From assembly GCA_001936135.1 (NCBI GenBank), contig CP012816.1, positions 310,001 through 374,000 on the forward strand: a DNA stretch of 64,000 bases, in the 5' to 3' direction. Below the pieces are notes generated by a model. It had not been told where the DNA came from and made no database searches. It saw only the letters and a list, made by a program, of their open reading frames with translations. The position numbers were made by a program, and so were the translations under genes. Position 1 is the first letter of the stretch; each line of letters starts with the position of its first letter. The DNA comes from Saccharomycopsis fibuligera x Saccharomycopsis cf. fibuligera. Lineage: Eukaryota; Ascomycota; Saccharomycetes; Ascoideales; Saccharomycopsidaceae. This document shows positions 22,371-34,029 of the stretch, piece by piece.

Positions 22371-23357
22371 ATGCCTACAATGAAACCAGAATCACCCAAC
22401 AGTATCAAGGTGCTAGCAGGTAATTCGCACCCAGCGCTCGCCAACAACATTGCCCGATTCTTGGGCATTAAAGTCTCCAGAATTATTACCAACCGTTCCT
22501 CAAATGATGAATCGATAATCACCATGGGAGAAACCGTCAGAGATGAAGATGTTTACATCATTCAAACCGGTAGTGGCGAATCTGAAATCAATGACAATTT
22601 AATGGAGCTTTTAATGATGATTAGAGCATGTAAGTCAGCTTCAGCAAGAAGAATTACTGCAGTTATTCCTAATTTCCCATATGCAAGACAAGACAGAAAG
22701 GACAAGAGTAGAGCTTGTATCACGGCGAAACTCATGGCTAACTTATTGCAAACTTCTGGCGCCGATCATGTTATTACTATGGACTTGCATGCTTCTCAGA
22801 TTCAAGGGTTTTTCAGAATCCCCGTGGATAATTTGTACAGTGAGCCTAGCGTCATTTCCTACATCAAGGCCAACCTTCCATACAAAGAATCAATAATCAT
22901 ATCTCCAGATGCTGGTGGTGCTAAACGTGCTGCTTCATTGGCTGACAAACTAGATTTGAAATTTGCATTGATCCACAAAGAACGTCAGAAGGCTAACGAG
23001 GTGTCAAGAATGGTACTTGTTGGTGATGTCACCGATAAAATCTGTATCATTGTAGATGACATGGCTGATACTTGTGGAACATTGGTGAAAGCAGCACATA
23101 CATTATTGGAACATGGGGCTAGAAAAGTGGTGGCTATTGTGACTCACGGTATATTGTCCGGTAATGCTATCAATAATATCAATAATAGCAGTTTGGATAG
23201 CGTGGTTTGTACAAATACTGTGCCTTTTGAAAGCAAAATGGAGTTATGTCCAAAGTTAAAAAAAATTGATGTCAGCCCTACTTTGGCAGAAGCTATACGA
23301 CGTTTACATAATGGTGAAAGTGTTTCATATCTTTTTAACCACTCGCCCCCATCTTAA
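22371..23357 (+). CDS. ribose-phosphate pyrophosphokinase (PRS2/PRS4 type)
   Basis: PRPP synthetase subunit, converting ribose 5-phosphate and ATP to PRPP for purine, pyrimidine, His, Trp and NAD synthesis. The 328 residues span the whole family: [10 protein letters not shown] at the N-terminus, [19 protein letters not shown] (about 89-108), [17 protein letters not shown] (around 132-148), [10 protein letters not shown] (around 179-187) and the PRPP-binding loop [12 protein letters not shown] (227-238). LAGNSHP and IIQTGSGE resemble the PRS2/PRS4 subgroup of S. cerevisiae, which works in heteromers. An unusual residue is Cys116 in [11 protein letters not shown], where the family normally has Pro in the ATP-binding flexible loop. 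Start ATG at 22371; a second ATG three codons later is possible. Confidence 0.93.
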   Translation: MPTMKPESPNSIKVLAGNSHPALANNIARFLGIKVSRIITNRSSNDESIITMGETVRDEDVYIIQTGSGESEINDNLMELLMMIRACKSASARRITAVIPNFPYARQDRKDKSRACITAKLMANLLQTSGADHVITMDLHASQIQGFFRIPVDNLYSEPSVISYIKANLPYKESIIISPDAGGAKRAASLADKLDLKFALIHKERQKANEVSRMVLVGDVTDKICIIVDDMADTCGTLVKAAHTLLEHGARKVVAIVTHGILSGNAINNINNSSLDSVVCTNTVPFESKMELCPKLKKIDVSPTLAEAIRRLHNGESVSYLFNHSPPS

Positions 23358-23581
23358 GATCACTACGCCTTTTTTAAGGTTGCTTTAAAAGAAAATAAAA
23401 AGAAAAGATTGGATATCTAAAAATTTATATTATATAGGCATGTATCATGGACCCGAGAAACGAGAAATAAACAGGAATTAACACAAGATAAAAAAATAAT
23501 ACTAATAGTAGTGGTAATAATTATAATAACCATAAAATATAGAAAATGAAGAAGTAAACGAAACAAGATACCAAACGGTAT

Positions 23582-24322
23582 TCAGTTTCTAAGCAACTTA
23601 GTACCAACGGCTAATAGCACTACAATGAATACAGAGTACCACAAATTAGACTTACCACTAGCCGCAGCCGCATTTTTTTGGGAACTTGCTTCATTCAAGG
23701 CGATTGCTCTCAATCTATCTTCAGGGTCAGCAATTTGATCAATATCAATAGGTTTTTCAGAATCCAAACGGCTTTGCATCAATTGTTTCTTTTTCAATTT
23801 CTCTTCTTCTGCCTTCTTAGCCTCTTTTATATCTTTTTGATTTTCGGCAATCAACTCTGGAAACACCGCAACGAATTTCACATTTTCAGAAATGTTCCAC
23901 TGTTTACTGTTTTTGGCTAGTCTGCGCTTCACCTCAGAAGTGGTTTCCAATGAGCCTGTTGTTGATTCGTTACTGGTCATGAAACTCAAGAGACCAGTAA
24001 GTATTGTTGAAACACTCCATGCTGGATTCCAGCTATCTGGATGATAATCTGACATGGAGAGACAAAGTCTAGTATTGGTTTTGAATCTACCACTTGGTGT
24101 TACCATACGTATCGCTGGTGGCTTGAATGGATATTCTTTCTGGAAAATTAGTGTACCGTGATATTGCCCACCTTCATATTCAGTTCCCGGAGGTCCAGTT
24201 ATGATGTAGTGCCACTCAAGAATATTATGCTCATTTGGACGGGCAGTAATGAATGGTGGGGGATTTTGTTGGATGGTTTTGTATTCACGAGTAAGACGTT
24301 TTTGTGCTTGGAGAGATGCCAT
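23582..24322 (-). CDS. UBC6: tail-anchored ubiquitin-conjugating enzyme of ERAD
   Basis: E2 enzyme of ER-associated degradation; with Doa10-type E3 it ubiquitinates ER and nuclear-envelope substrates. The 246 residues have the UBC fold (about 1-165) with catalytic Cys87 in TRLCLSMSDYHPDSWNP, the same position as in yeast Ubc6. The extended active-site region of the Ubc6 family replaces the canonical HPN with SDYHPDSW. A charged linker leads to one C-terminal hydrophobic anchor (YSVFIVVLLAVGTKLL, about 229-244) ending just before the terminus, as expected for a tail-anchored ER protein facing the cytosol. No in-frame CTG codon found. It is convergent with the PRS gene, about 220 bp apart. Confidence 0.96.
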   Translation of the reverse strand: MASLQAQKRLTREYKTIQQNPPPFITARPNEHNILEWHYIITGPPGTEYEGGQYHGTLIFQKEYPFKPPAIRMVTPSGRFKTNTRLCLSMSDYHPDSWNPAWSVSTILTGLLSFMTSNESTTGSLETTSEVKRRLAKNSKQWNISENVKFVAVFPELIAENQKDIKEAKKAEEEKLKKKQLMQSRLDSEKPIDIDQIADPEDRLRAIALNEASSQKNAAAASGKSNLWYSVFIVVLLAVGTKLLRN

Positions 24323-25385
24323 GTTTTGTTGATTTATATGTGGCTTTGTTTATAGAGACGTTAATTTATTAACGTTAATGTTATCTTAGAAAAAAATTAT
24401 GGTGAATGGTTTCTTGTATTGAATCTACAAAATCTCTAAATTTGTTAGCTGTATAGGACTAGAACCGGCTATCTCGAACAATGTTCAACTGGCAAAATAC
24501 GAGCAGTTCAGAGTAAACAACTCGATGTTTTTAGATTTTCTGCTTGCTAGCAAGGATCGACTAAGCACAAATAATGAATGACTGAGGAATAGAGGTTAAG
24601 TCCGAGGATATAATTGCGATGCTGACGATGTTAATAATGAAGCACATATTTTCTAGCTGTTTTTTGAAGTGGTTAACTCTACTTTACCTTTTGGTCTGAC
24701 TTGTGTCTTTTTTAAAGATTACATAATATATTACTTATATAATATATTACTTATTTAATGGTCACGGGCGCATCTTCTAACATGAAGTCGAAACCATGTA
24801 AACTATAACTCTAAATAAAAGCGCCAATTTGTATATCAGCAAGCGAGCCAAAACCATGAGAATACAGTATCAACCATCAAACATTATACGAAAGAAAAGT
24901 ATGTCTTACGTAAAGTTGACTTTTTTGCCACTTTACTTAGTCAAAAATACAAATCAGCGTTTCGAAGCAAACCCATTTTAAAAACAAGAGTTTTTCATAC
25001 TTTTTTAGACTCATCAATATATAGTACCCTTTGCTTCAAAGTAATCAAAATAACAAATATTAAATATGTATAGAAAATCAGCTTTTGTAAGCTTTAAAAG
25101 TAAAATTTAGCATTTACCGCTTCTTGGCAATCAAAGCAAATCAAAGCAGTGAATATTCTATTTACAATGGATATGAGTAATAACAATAACAAGAAAAGCA
25201 AAACAAAAGAAATGTGACAATACGAAACACATAAAAAAGATCGTTGAAAATGAGACAACGTCCTGAAGGCTCCAGGCTTTTAAATATTAAGGAAATAGTA
25301 ATGAAAATCAGAAAACAATAAAATAAACAACATAAAAAAAGCAATCCATAATACAAAAAAGCATCATTTTTAGAAAAGTCCAGGC
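24323..25385. other. intergenic region between AST1/2 and UBC6
   Basis: AT-rich; upstream of UBC6 (-) and downstream of the Ast1-like gene (-). Contains a direct duplication of ATAATATATTACTTAT near 24723-24752. Nothing gene-like. Confidence 0.55.
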
Positions 25386-26765
25386 TTAGAAATCCTCCAC
25401 TTCAACCAAAACTTTACCCAACGCATGTTGAGTCTTTAATTTATCCAATGCTTTTTTAATCTCGGTCATCTTAAAGACACTATTAATCTTAACTTGTAAT
25501 TGACTTTGTCTGATCATTTCCAATCCAATCTTGAGTAGATTGTTCAAATTTTTGACGTTACTTCCGTCAAAATTAACCATCTTGTAGTTGATTCTCGGTC
25601 CCCCAAACATCAGTAAGGCACCACGGCCATACCCACCACCAACCACAGTACCACTACCATAAACAAATTCCTTGCTACGATAATTGGCTCTCTTGTCACC
25701 CACAGTTGACAAATATGTACCATTGCGATCATTTAAAATTTGTTGATGGGCCTCAAGTAATGTAGTGCCACCCAAATAATCAACAATAATATCAAATTTC
25801 TTATCTGGATATAACACTTCCACTTCGTTGCCATATCTATCAACTATCGTCTTTTTACCGTTTGTCAACAATGTAGAAATCGACTTTATCAAATCGAATT
25901 CTTTTTTATAATCAATAACCACAGAAGCACCACATTGAGTCACTAAATCACTAGCGGTACCTGAACAGATAGCCACAATATTAGAAACGTGGAAATAGTT
26001 TTTGAGAATTTGGATAGTCATTAGCCCAGTACCTGTAGAACCACCGTTAATAAGCACGGTACTTTCAGAGTTCAATCCGCCAGCAGTTATTGAATTGAGT
26101 ACTTGAAAAGCAGTAGCAAAATTATATGCCCAACCTCCGAGTTTTTGGTATCCAAAAAGTGATAATGAGACATCGTCAACTCTAACAATTGGATCTTTAT
26201 TCAAATCAATAAGAATATGTGATGCGCTACATCCTTTACTGAACAAATGGTAATAAAGTCCAGTAACTGCATCGCCTTCTTCAAAAGCTGCAGCTTGATC
26301 ACCTTCTTCAGAGACTTGGTAAACTTCACCCGAATATTCTCTACCAAAACCTTTTTTGGCGCCGGTTAGATCACTGGTATAATAATTCCATATTTTTAAG
26401 TCAATTGGATTAACGGCAAAATACTTCACATGAACAATTAAAGTGTTGGGTTTCAAAGGGAATTTAATTTTTTCATAACTGAACTTAGGAAAAATTTGAT
26501 TATTAATATATGTGACTTCTTTAGTTGGCTTATGTTTAACATGACGTAAAGGTCTTCCTACTCTGACTCTTTTAGGCTCTGATGTAATTTGTGGAAGTTC
26601 TTTGGGAGTTGGTAATGCAGCAACATCATCTGGATCATGTTGATGCTTGTCATTGTGCAAGTATGGATTGATCTGAGAGTCTAGCTCATCAACGCTGACT
26701 CGCTCATCATTGATGTTGAACTCTTTAGGAACATTAAACAGTACTGATTTCTTAGTCATGGTCAA
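25386..26765 (-). CDS. Ast1/Ast2-like protein, MDR/quinone-oxidoreductase fold
   Basis: 459 residues of the zinc-free medium-chain dehydrogenase/reductase fold, closest to yeast Ast1/Ast2, lipid-raft-associated proteins that help target the plasma-membrane H+-ATPase Pma1. Visible features: VKYFAVNPIDLKIWNYY (GroES-like domain, about 114-130), GFGREYSGEVYQVSEEGD, GGWAYNFATAFQVLNSI, and the nucleotide-binding loop VLINGGSTGTGLMTIQILKN with downstream GASVVIDYKKE. An N-terminal extension of about 90 residues, including LDSQINPYLHN and basic RVRVGRPLRHVKHKP, precedes the fold as in Ast1. Whether the enzyme fold is catalytic is unknown in this family. Start is the first ATG; a second lies two codons later. 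Confidence 0.85.
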   Translation of the reverse strand: MTMTKKSVLFNVPKEFNINDERVSVDELDSQINPYLHNDKHQHDPDDVAALPTPKELPQITSEPKRVRVGRPLRHVKHKPTKEVTYINNQIFPKFSYEKIKFPLKPNTLIVHVKYFAVNPIDLKIWNYYTSDLTGAKKGFGREYSGEVYQVSEEGDQAAAFEEGDAVTGLYYHLFSKGCSASHILIDLNKDPIVRVDDVSLSLFGYQKLGGWAYNFATAFQVLNSITAGGLNSESTVLINGGSTGTGLMTIQILKNYFHVSNIVAICSGTASDLVTQCGASVVIDYKKEFDLIKSISTLLTNGKKTIVDRYGNEVEVLYPDKKFDIIVDYLGGTTLLEAHQQILNDRNGTYLSTVGDKRANYRSKEFVYGSGTVVGGGYGRGALLMFGGPRINYKMVNFDGSNVKNLNNLLKIGLEMIRQSQLQVKINSVFKMTEIKKALDKLKTQHALGKVLVEVEDF

Positions 26766-28704
26766 TCGAATTTCTGTTTTGACGTTTTTATGGAGTATCT
26801 GTGTGTACTTATGGGTGTATGTGTAATTAGATTTCGCTGAGTTGTACAGTTATAAATTCCAGAAAATTGTATGGGATATACAGTATTTATGAGTAAGATA
26901 ATCTAATAATGTCAGGTAAAGTCAATCTCTGAATATCAATACCTATATATAAAGGAATTAAAAAAGCCTCATAATTAACAAAAAGAAAGGAAGATTATTT
27001 GACCCACCGGCCCAGAAGATCACACAGCGATAAACCGGAAAGCTTTTTTTTTATTTCTTTGCTTCCAGAGGAAAACAGTTTAAAGTGCGCATAATAGAAA
27101 CGGGACTGCGCGGATATGAGATATTTCCGCAGATAGCTGCATGCGGCACCGGCGGCTCAGATTTGAGTTGGCCGATTTTGACTAGGTCATGATACCATTG
27201 GTTTTGCTACTTTGTTCTGTTTCTTTGAGCTCAGGTGTAGAATAACTATAAAAATCACTGAATTTGGAAGAGCGCAACTATTTACTTCTCCCGTTAGTCG
27301 TTGGCAGCAATTCTGGTGAATGTGGCGAAAGAGTTATAATGTATTGTTAATTTATTATTCGTTTCGGAGAACGACAGACATATACGTATAAACAGTTGTA
27401 CACATCCAAAATGAAGCAGAGTTAGTAGACTTAGCTTTTTATTGCAAGACCATGTTATCAGTAGCAATTAATGGTATCATAGAATGGTAGCATAGAATGG
27501 TATGTGTATATCCAATTTGTCGTTACGTGTACGAAAATGAAAAAGAAGGAAAGGTATTAAAGTCAGTGTAAGTAGTAAAGCGTGAAGGACGGCTATGCTA
27601 TAGCGTTCTGACCACTTTCTAAATCAACAAACATATGCTGTAGAACAAATGACAAAAAAATTAAAAGCACTCCTTTACGCAATAACGCATATAGTATTCG
27701 TTAGCTATCAGTCAACTGGTGTGAACTGCAATTCTAGATAAGATTTGACAAATTAAATAAACTGAATTAATTGTAGGTATACATGAGCATAAAGATTGCT
27801 GAATAAAATAGCATTAAGAAAAACAGAAAACTATAAAGAATGCGAGCGGATAAATAAAACAGAATGAGTAAATAAATAAACAAGTAAACTTGAAACCTGA
27901 AAGTGCCACTAAAAAGAAAACAAAAGCGAATTGTAGTAAGTAAAAATATAGGAAACAAAACACCGAAAAAAAACAAAACAAGCACGTTAGGCAGTGACCT
28001 TATTTCAGCTTATGTTATAATGCCTAATTCAGCTTTTTAAACGTATCAGAAAACTCGTGTCATCTCCTGGAAAAATAAAATACAGTAGTAAACCGATGAT
28101 AAATTGTAGTATACAAACAATTTCGAAACGGAAAGGTTAAACTAATATGCTAAAAAGATATCAAACCAATGTTCTACTAGTAGTTGATAACACTAAAAAG
28201 TAATTTCTTTTTGAAGCTATTGTAACCACCAGGTCTTTCAGTACTGTTCGGTACAATAATTGTGGACTCAGAATTGCTATTCATTCGAATCTAAAGACGC
28301 TCTGAACCTTAATAGAACGCCTTCCGTGAGCCTGTTGTCAAGTACAAGAGATCAACAGACCTTCTTGTTTTAGACTTTTATCATGAAAACGTTAATACTG
28401 AATCTTGCCTGGTCTCTTTGAATTTATTGAGTTAATTGTTCAAAAGTTTGTGGAAATTCTTAAAGTTAATAAATGTAACCGCACTTTCCTTCATGAGGTA
28501 ACCATTTACCTTCAATGGCTTTAACAACTAAGCTACAGTACTCTCTCTATTGACAGCAACAATGAAAGGGAGCGGCTCTTTGGCTATTATTTGACAGAGA
28601 GCATAGTAAATATAATACAAACAAGCAATGGCAAGCTGATTCCAAAGCGGAAACACGAATATCTCAGGAACAACCTGTTTTGACTATACTGAATAGCCAT
28701 TTTT
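26766..28704. other. 1.9-kb intergenic region
   Basis: Lies between DPH3 (-) and the Ast1-like gene (-). It contains a GC-richer patch at about 27000-27180 and a short tandem duplication (ATAGAATGGTA) at 27479-27500. I see no tRNA, ORF or conserved RNA. Confidence 0.5.
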
Positions 28705-28959
28705 CTAAGCAGCAATAGCTGTTGGTTGCAATTCGCCATCGTTTTCATCATTATCCAAATATTCATTCAAATCTTCTGGGTCAAAAATAACTTGAACCAT
28801 CAACGAGCATGTTGGACAAACTGCGATATCTTCACCTGATTGTAAGTCATCGAGTAAGACTTGAAATTTGTCACCGCATGGACACGGGTAATGGAAAAGT
28901 TTGGTGTCCGGGTCGAAAGTGAAGTCTTCTATTTCTACTTGATCGTAAATAGACTCCAT
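28705..28959 (-). CDS. DPH3: CSL zinc-finger protein of diphthamide synthesis
   Basis: 84 residues, the full length of the Dph3/Kti11 family. The CSL zinc finger has four Cys ligands: C26 and C28 (YPCPCGDKF) and C48 and C51 (VCPTCSLMV). The N-terminal FDPDTKLFHYPCPCGDKF and C-terminal FDPEDLNEYLD are family signatures. Dph3 is the electron donor to Dph1-Dph2 in the first step of diphthamide formation on eEF2 and also acts with Elongator in wobble-uridine modification. It is cytosolic. The acidic tail is short. Confidence 0.97.
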   Translation of the reverse strand: MESIYDQVEIEDFTFDPDTKLFHYPCPCGDKFQVLLDDLQSGEDIAVCPTCSLMVQVIFDPEDLNEYLDNDENDGELQPTAIAA

Positions 28960-31018
28960 TGTTGTTGTGCACTGACTATGAATGAATATTGAGCGTATTG
29001 TTGGTTTGTTAAGGTATTGGATATTTTAAATGTGATAGATTGTGGATGAGAATATTTGCCACGGAGCAGCGATGCTATTATATAACTGGAGAAGTAAATC
29101 CGAAGAAAAAAAGTAAATCAAAAAAAAGTAAAACAGGAAAAAAAAAAAAATTTTTTTTCTTGTGACAGACGGGAAAAAGAAAGAAAATTTTTACGCTTAT
29201 TAAAACAGCCGAAAACAGAAGAAATCAGTCCACGTTAACGTTGTTGTACTACTTACGGCAATAACGCCGACTGCCGAGCTGAAAATTGTCTAAAGACAGT
29301 ATATAGATACAATTTGAATAACGTAATACTCTGGGGAAAAATAGTACTAAAAGGCTACAGATACGCTTATATTTGTTTAAAAGTTTATTGGTTAAGATCA
29401 GCAAATAACCGTGTATTCCAAAGTTTTAAAGCTACTATTATTTCCTTAATATTTGTTAGTAAAAAACAATCACTCAGAGGTTCAGACAATTAATGTCCTT
29501 TGGAGATGTTGTCTATACTGGGAAATAGTAACAAGCAGCACTCTTATATATGTGTTCAGCAAAGGCAATAATTGTTATCCACAAATGACTGTCAAAGACG
29601 GGCATTGAGTACAGGTCTGTGAGAAAATGTTTTTCATCATAAAAAGAAAAGAGTACTGCTAGTTTTTTTTAGAACAACAAAACATCAATCACTCACTTAC
29701 TTTTTTGATCGTTTCCTGAGGATGAGAAAGACTGAGAAGAAAAGTATATGTGAGAGAAAGAAACTCGGAAAAAAGTACAACCACTTCAATTTTATAGTGT
29801 CTAGGGTTATTAAGCCCTGGTGCCAATGGTTGGGAGCACATGTATAGTTGCTGTGTATACTTGAAATAGGGTGACCACACCCCTGTATATCACCCACAGA
29901 TACACACAGAATATTGCTATAGACCTATTAGTCTCCTCAAACCAGTGACCTATGAATTGTTGAGAAATCTTCACATTCATCTTCAATAGTTAAAAGCAAT
30001 GACTGGGTTTTTACGTAGTGTAACCTAGTTGTATAGTACCCACTATATTGAAGTGTATAGTTGTTATTTGGTACTATTGTTATGCTCCTATAGCTATAGT
30101 AATAACACTTCATTACCTTTATGTAGTGGACTTAAATGTAGGAACACATATAGAATCTGATGTTTCTTGAGAGAATCTCTCCATTGTAAGTCAAAAAGGG
30201 AACCTGCCAAGAGTAATTGTTTATAAAAATATAGCTAATAACACTTTGGATCTAACGCTCCCAGCTAGAGTTTCGAATAACCCAACGTTTAGTGATTTTG
30301 CTTCAGCATTGAAAAATAACTTACAAAAAACCAAAATTTGGTAGTGGTGGTCGAAACCATAAGTATTTCCCTCTTTCGAAATTTATAAAAGCCACCTGCT
30401 GGCTCAACAAACATATTTTCTTACCCCGAATTCGATTTCGTTTTTACGTTTGCCAAATGAAAGGATCGGTATTTTACCTTCTTACTTTTCTGCTGTCAAG
30501 TTCTTTGTATAAAGAGTTTTATTTCATTACATTTACATAGAATGCTTCGTGATGTTAAAATGGAATTTATGCAGACTTTGCAGGATGCCGCATTTACACC
30601 AACATCCTTGGTATGGTAGATATGTAACTAGCCGACCTTTCACGGATATTGAGATCTGTTATATAACAAGAAATTCAATAATTGTACATCCTCTAAAAAC
30701 TTTACAAAAGTTGGTAATACTTTGTGACCACAATTTACCACAATTTCCAAATGCTATGCATTTTAAAAATTTGGGTCATTGCTGCCTTTACGAATAGAGC
30801 AATAAAAAAACTTATAGAGCCTTTATATGTGTCTTTTACATGTGAGTAAGAATTTTATGATGAGACTAGCTTATCAAAATAGTCTTGTTAATAATTATTG
30901 AATTAGTTGTATAAAACTGATATGCTTTCTTAGTGCTTTTTAACTCTTTTAAGTTTACTTTAATCGACCGGTTTATTATTTGCTCTATTCTTCAAGGACT
31001 ATTCTTTCGTTTGTTTGT
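28960..31018. other. intergenic region upstream of DPH3
   Basis: AT-rich with A/T runs around 29110-29160. It holds short ORFs only (for example 30549-30797) with no recognised family. The dispersed repeat begins at its right end. Confidence 0.5.
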
Positions 31019-31380
31019 GCTACTATTACTGGTTACTCTTATAATTATTGCTGTTGAAAAGAACTGTTTTGCCAAAAAGAGAAAAAAAAAACTGGGTTAT
31101 TGGACTATTGTTTCTCCATATTTGTATTCATATTGGCTGTTCATGGTTGTTGCTTCTACCCAGCACACTAATTATCTGGCCTTTAGACCATTGATCCGCC
31201 TCACTTCTAGCGCCCTCAAATCTTCTTCAGCTCTTTTCTAGACGTCAGCTTTTCCTGCCCTTTTAATCCTTGTTTTAGTTGTCATTTGTAAGGAAATATT
31301 CTAAGTACATTAAAGGAAGATGAAATCATACTCTGTTATATTTTTTAAATTAAACTTAATTCGTCGCTATGTCTGGCACT
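31019..31380. repeat. dispersed repeat, copy 1
   Basis: Nearly identical to 53575-53952 in the same orientation. The 209-nt core 31056-31264 differs from 53612-53820 at only two positions (near 31172 and 31188). The flanks are more diverged, and the second copy has insertions of about 4 and 11 nt. Both copies read a short peptide ending TSSALKSSSALF, but both core differences change amino acids and the frames begin differently. A non-coding mobile-element relic (solo LTR or MITE) is more likely than a gene. No terminal TG...CA or target duplication could be fixed by eye. Confidence 0.85.
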
Positions 31381-31638
31381 AATGAACATTGCCACTTTTG
31401 TTTTGAAAAAAATAAGCAATAATAACACAGAGCCATTTGCTTATAGATATAGCATGATAACGGTTGCAAAATTGTATTAAAGTATAAAGAGTAGAGAGAA
31501 TTAACTACCACAAAACATTAAGAAAATGAAAATGTAACAATGTAGAATAAAGAAAAAATACATTAAGCCATGTAAATAAAAAACCAATAAAGATAAGTTA
31601 AGTAATGGAGGTATGAAAAAATAAGTATACTAAATCAT

Positions 31639-33339
31639 TTAAGCCATTGGAACACCTCTTCCTCTGCCTTGCATCATTTGCTTGGCCATACTATTATTTG
31701 GGTCTTCTCTTTCCTTACTACTAATGGTTTCGTCCACGGAAAGCACCAAGTTAGCTGCTTCTACCGCACTGCTCAATGCATTGATTTTCACTAATGCTGG
31801 CTCCCAGACAAATTTGTCTAAGTTGTTACTTATGGATTCAGTTTCAAAATCAATACCAAACCAAGTTTCGCCCTTAGCATGTGCTTTTCTTAACTTGTTC
31901 AACAAGTCAGTAGCGTCAAACCCAGCATTTTCACAAAGTTGTCTAGGAATAATTTCTAAAGCTTTGGCAAAAGCGCCAATTATTAGCTGTTGCTTACCGG
32001 CAATAGTTTTAGAATATTCACGCAAATGTTTAGAAATTTCCATTTCTATGGCCCCGCCACCGGCAACAATGACGTTATTTTTTATGGATCTTTTCACAAT
32101 CATGATAGCATCATGTAAGGATCTCTCTACTTCTTCAATGATTTGTTCAGCGCCACCTCTAAGGATTAATGTACAAGTTTTGGCTTGTGGGCAACCTTTA
32201 AACAAATTGTAACGTTCACCACCAATTTGTACTTCTTCAAAAATTTCACAAGTTCCCAAATGCTCTGCTTTAATGTCAGAGGTAGTTGATTGAACAGAAC
32301 CACCAACGGCTTTCAAAGTTCTGTTCATGTCTTCAGCAGCAACTCTACCTGCACAGAAAATATTTCTGTCGGCAAAATATTGAGTGGCCAAATCACCAAT
32401 CGGAAGCTTAGAAAGAACAATGTTTGCTCCAGAATCTTCGATTGCTTTTAGTTTTTTCAAAATGATTTCCCATTCAGCGTCAACGATTTCCTGATAGTTT
32501 TGCACTTTATCAACTCTGACTTCAGCGTTATCTTTTTCCGCTTTCAATTCCAATTCAACATTCAAACACAAAATCTTTGGATTAGTGAATTTCTTTGGTT
32601 GTTGTTCAAAACCAGCATAAGAAAATGTCTTTTTGAATGCCACGCCATCAATGAAGAGTGTGTCAGTGATAGACCCGCCAGGAATCTTTTTGATACCAAT
32701 CAATTTTTCGTCCAAATCATTTTGATCCAATGATAACACTGACTTAACGACAATTTCAGTAAAAAATTTGGAGTTTTGAGTAATTAATTTAGAAGACATG
32801 GCAGTCTTGGCACAATTTTCCAATAACTCTTTGAACTTGATTGACTCTTCATCGGCTTCATTTTCAATACTGCTTAAGGTCAAATTTTCTGGTTTGTTGA
32901 TCTTCACAGCAATTTCTTTGATTTTTTGTACTGCTAAACTGAGAGCTTTTCTGTAACCTTTAGTAATCACATGAGAACTAATTCCTTCTTCAATGAATCC
33001 TTTACTTTCTTTCAACAATTCACCTGCCAAGATAGTCACAGAAGTGGTACCGTCACCAACTTCAGCATCTTGAGATCTGGAAATGTCCACAAGAATCTTG
33101 GCGGCTGGATGGACGATGTCCAACAACTTTAAAATTGTAGCACCATCATTAGAGATTGTGGTTCTCCCATCAGAGCCAACAATCAAAATATCTGAACCCA
33201 AAGGACCCAAAGTGGCACTCAAAGTTTGTTGGATCGCCTGACAAGCATTAATGTTGGAAATGATTTGCCCTTTGCCTTGAGATGAGTCGGTGCCTTCTTT
33301 CAAAACAACCACAGTTGGTGTTTGGGTGCCAAAACTCAT
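31639..33339 (-). CDS. CCT7: CCT/TRiC chaperonin subunit eta
   Basis: One of eight subunits of the cytosolic chaperonin CCT, which folds actin, tubulin and other proteins with ATP. The 566 residues show the group II chaperonin motifs [12 protein letters not shown] (63-74), [16 protein letters not shown] (94-109), [29 protein letters not shown] and the C-terminal DETI region. The opening [20 protein letters not shown] and the Gly/Arg tail GRGRGVPMA are those of the eta subunit, close to yeast Cct7. I checked the frame for CTG codons and found none, although Leu is abundant (TTG, TTA, CTT used). A short spacer separates it from UTP4. Confidence 0.97.
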   Translation of the reverse strand: MSFGTQTPTVVVLKEGTDSSQGKGQIISNINACQAIQQTLSATLGPLGSDILIVGSDGRTTISNDGATILKLLDIVHPAAKILVDISRSQDAEVGDGTTSVTILAGELLKESKGFIEEGISSHVITKGYRKALSLAVQKIKEIAVKINKPENLTLSSIENEADEESIKFKELLENCAKTAMSSKLITQNSKFFTEIVVKSVLSLDQNDLDEKLIGIKKIPGGSITDTLFIDGVAFKKTFSYAGFEQQPKKFTNPKILCLNVELELKAEKDNAEVRVDKVQNYQEIVDAEWEIILKKLKAIEDSGANIVLSKLPIGDLATQYFADRNIFCAGRVAAEDMNRTLKAVGGSVQSTTSDIKAEHLGTCEIFEEVQIGGERYNLFKGCPQAKTCTLILRGGAEQIIEEVERSLHDAIMIVKRSIKNNVIVAGGGAIEMEISKHLREYSKTIAGKQQLIIGAFAKALEIIPRQLCENAGFDATDLLNKLRKAHAKGETWFGIDFETESISNNLDKFVWEPALVKINALSSAVEAANLVLSVDETISSKEREDPNNSMAKQMMQGRGRGVPMA

Positions 33340-34029
33340 GTTGTCGTAAAAATTGACTGATTAAAATGTATAAAAGAAAAGCAACTGAGTAGTATCAATA
33401 CAATGCTAGTTTATCTACCGCTTATAGAAAGATGCAATGAGTTAATTTGATGCGGAAAAGGCAAATAGAACACAGGCAGATCGTTGTTGATTACTCTTCC
33501 ATTCTGGCTTTGATTTTTTTATGGTCTGCCGTGATTCTATTTACCTATTTTTTTTTTTCATCTTCCTGTGGACATTTTGCGGATCATCCATTACCCGCAC
33601 ACAGTGCTGGCAGCTTTGTCCCAACATGAAGAGTTGTACTTATAAGCTGAAAATCAACTGAAGACAATGGTTTATTAACAACGAAGATATAGGCCACTTG
33701 TATATTGTGTAGACTGCATCAATACATAATAGAACAACTGCCAGTTCATATCCATTCAACGGAAACATATGTCACACAGCGTGATTAACACAATGCTGCT
33801 TACAAGCAAAATGCTGTTAGATGCAATTGATTAAAATGCTATTGAGAGATATGTAGACTTTATATGAACACAGAATGAGAAAGAAAAATAGAGAGAAATT
33901 GAATGTAACCAAAGAACAAAAGAGAAAAACAATAGTCTATTTATTTATTTATTATTTATTTTTTATCTTTTTTTAGTTTATGCTCGTCCACTAAGGCTGC
34001 TATCACAAAGCTGCTTTTATAGCAGCGAG
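33340..34029. other. intergenic region between UTP4 and CCT7
   Basis: Upstream of CCT7 (-) and downstream of UTP4 (-). T/A-rich tract with TTTATT words at 33937-33975. No gene recognised. Confidence 0.55.

Noticed and set aside
30549-30797. 82-codon ORF with a faint leucine-rich look
   Set aside because: Too short and no repeat register. Could be a relic but cannot be supported.
30933-31241. 102-codon ORF over the dispersed repeat
   Set aside because: Frame starts differ between the two copies and both core differences are amino-acid changes, so it is not under coding constraint.
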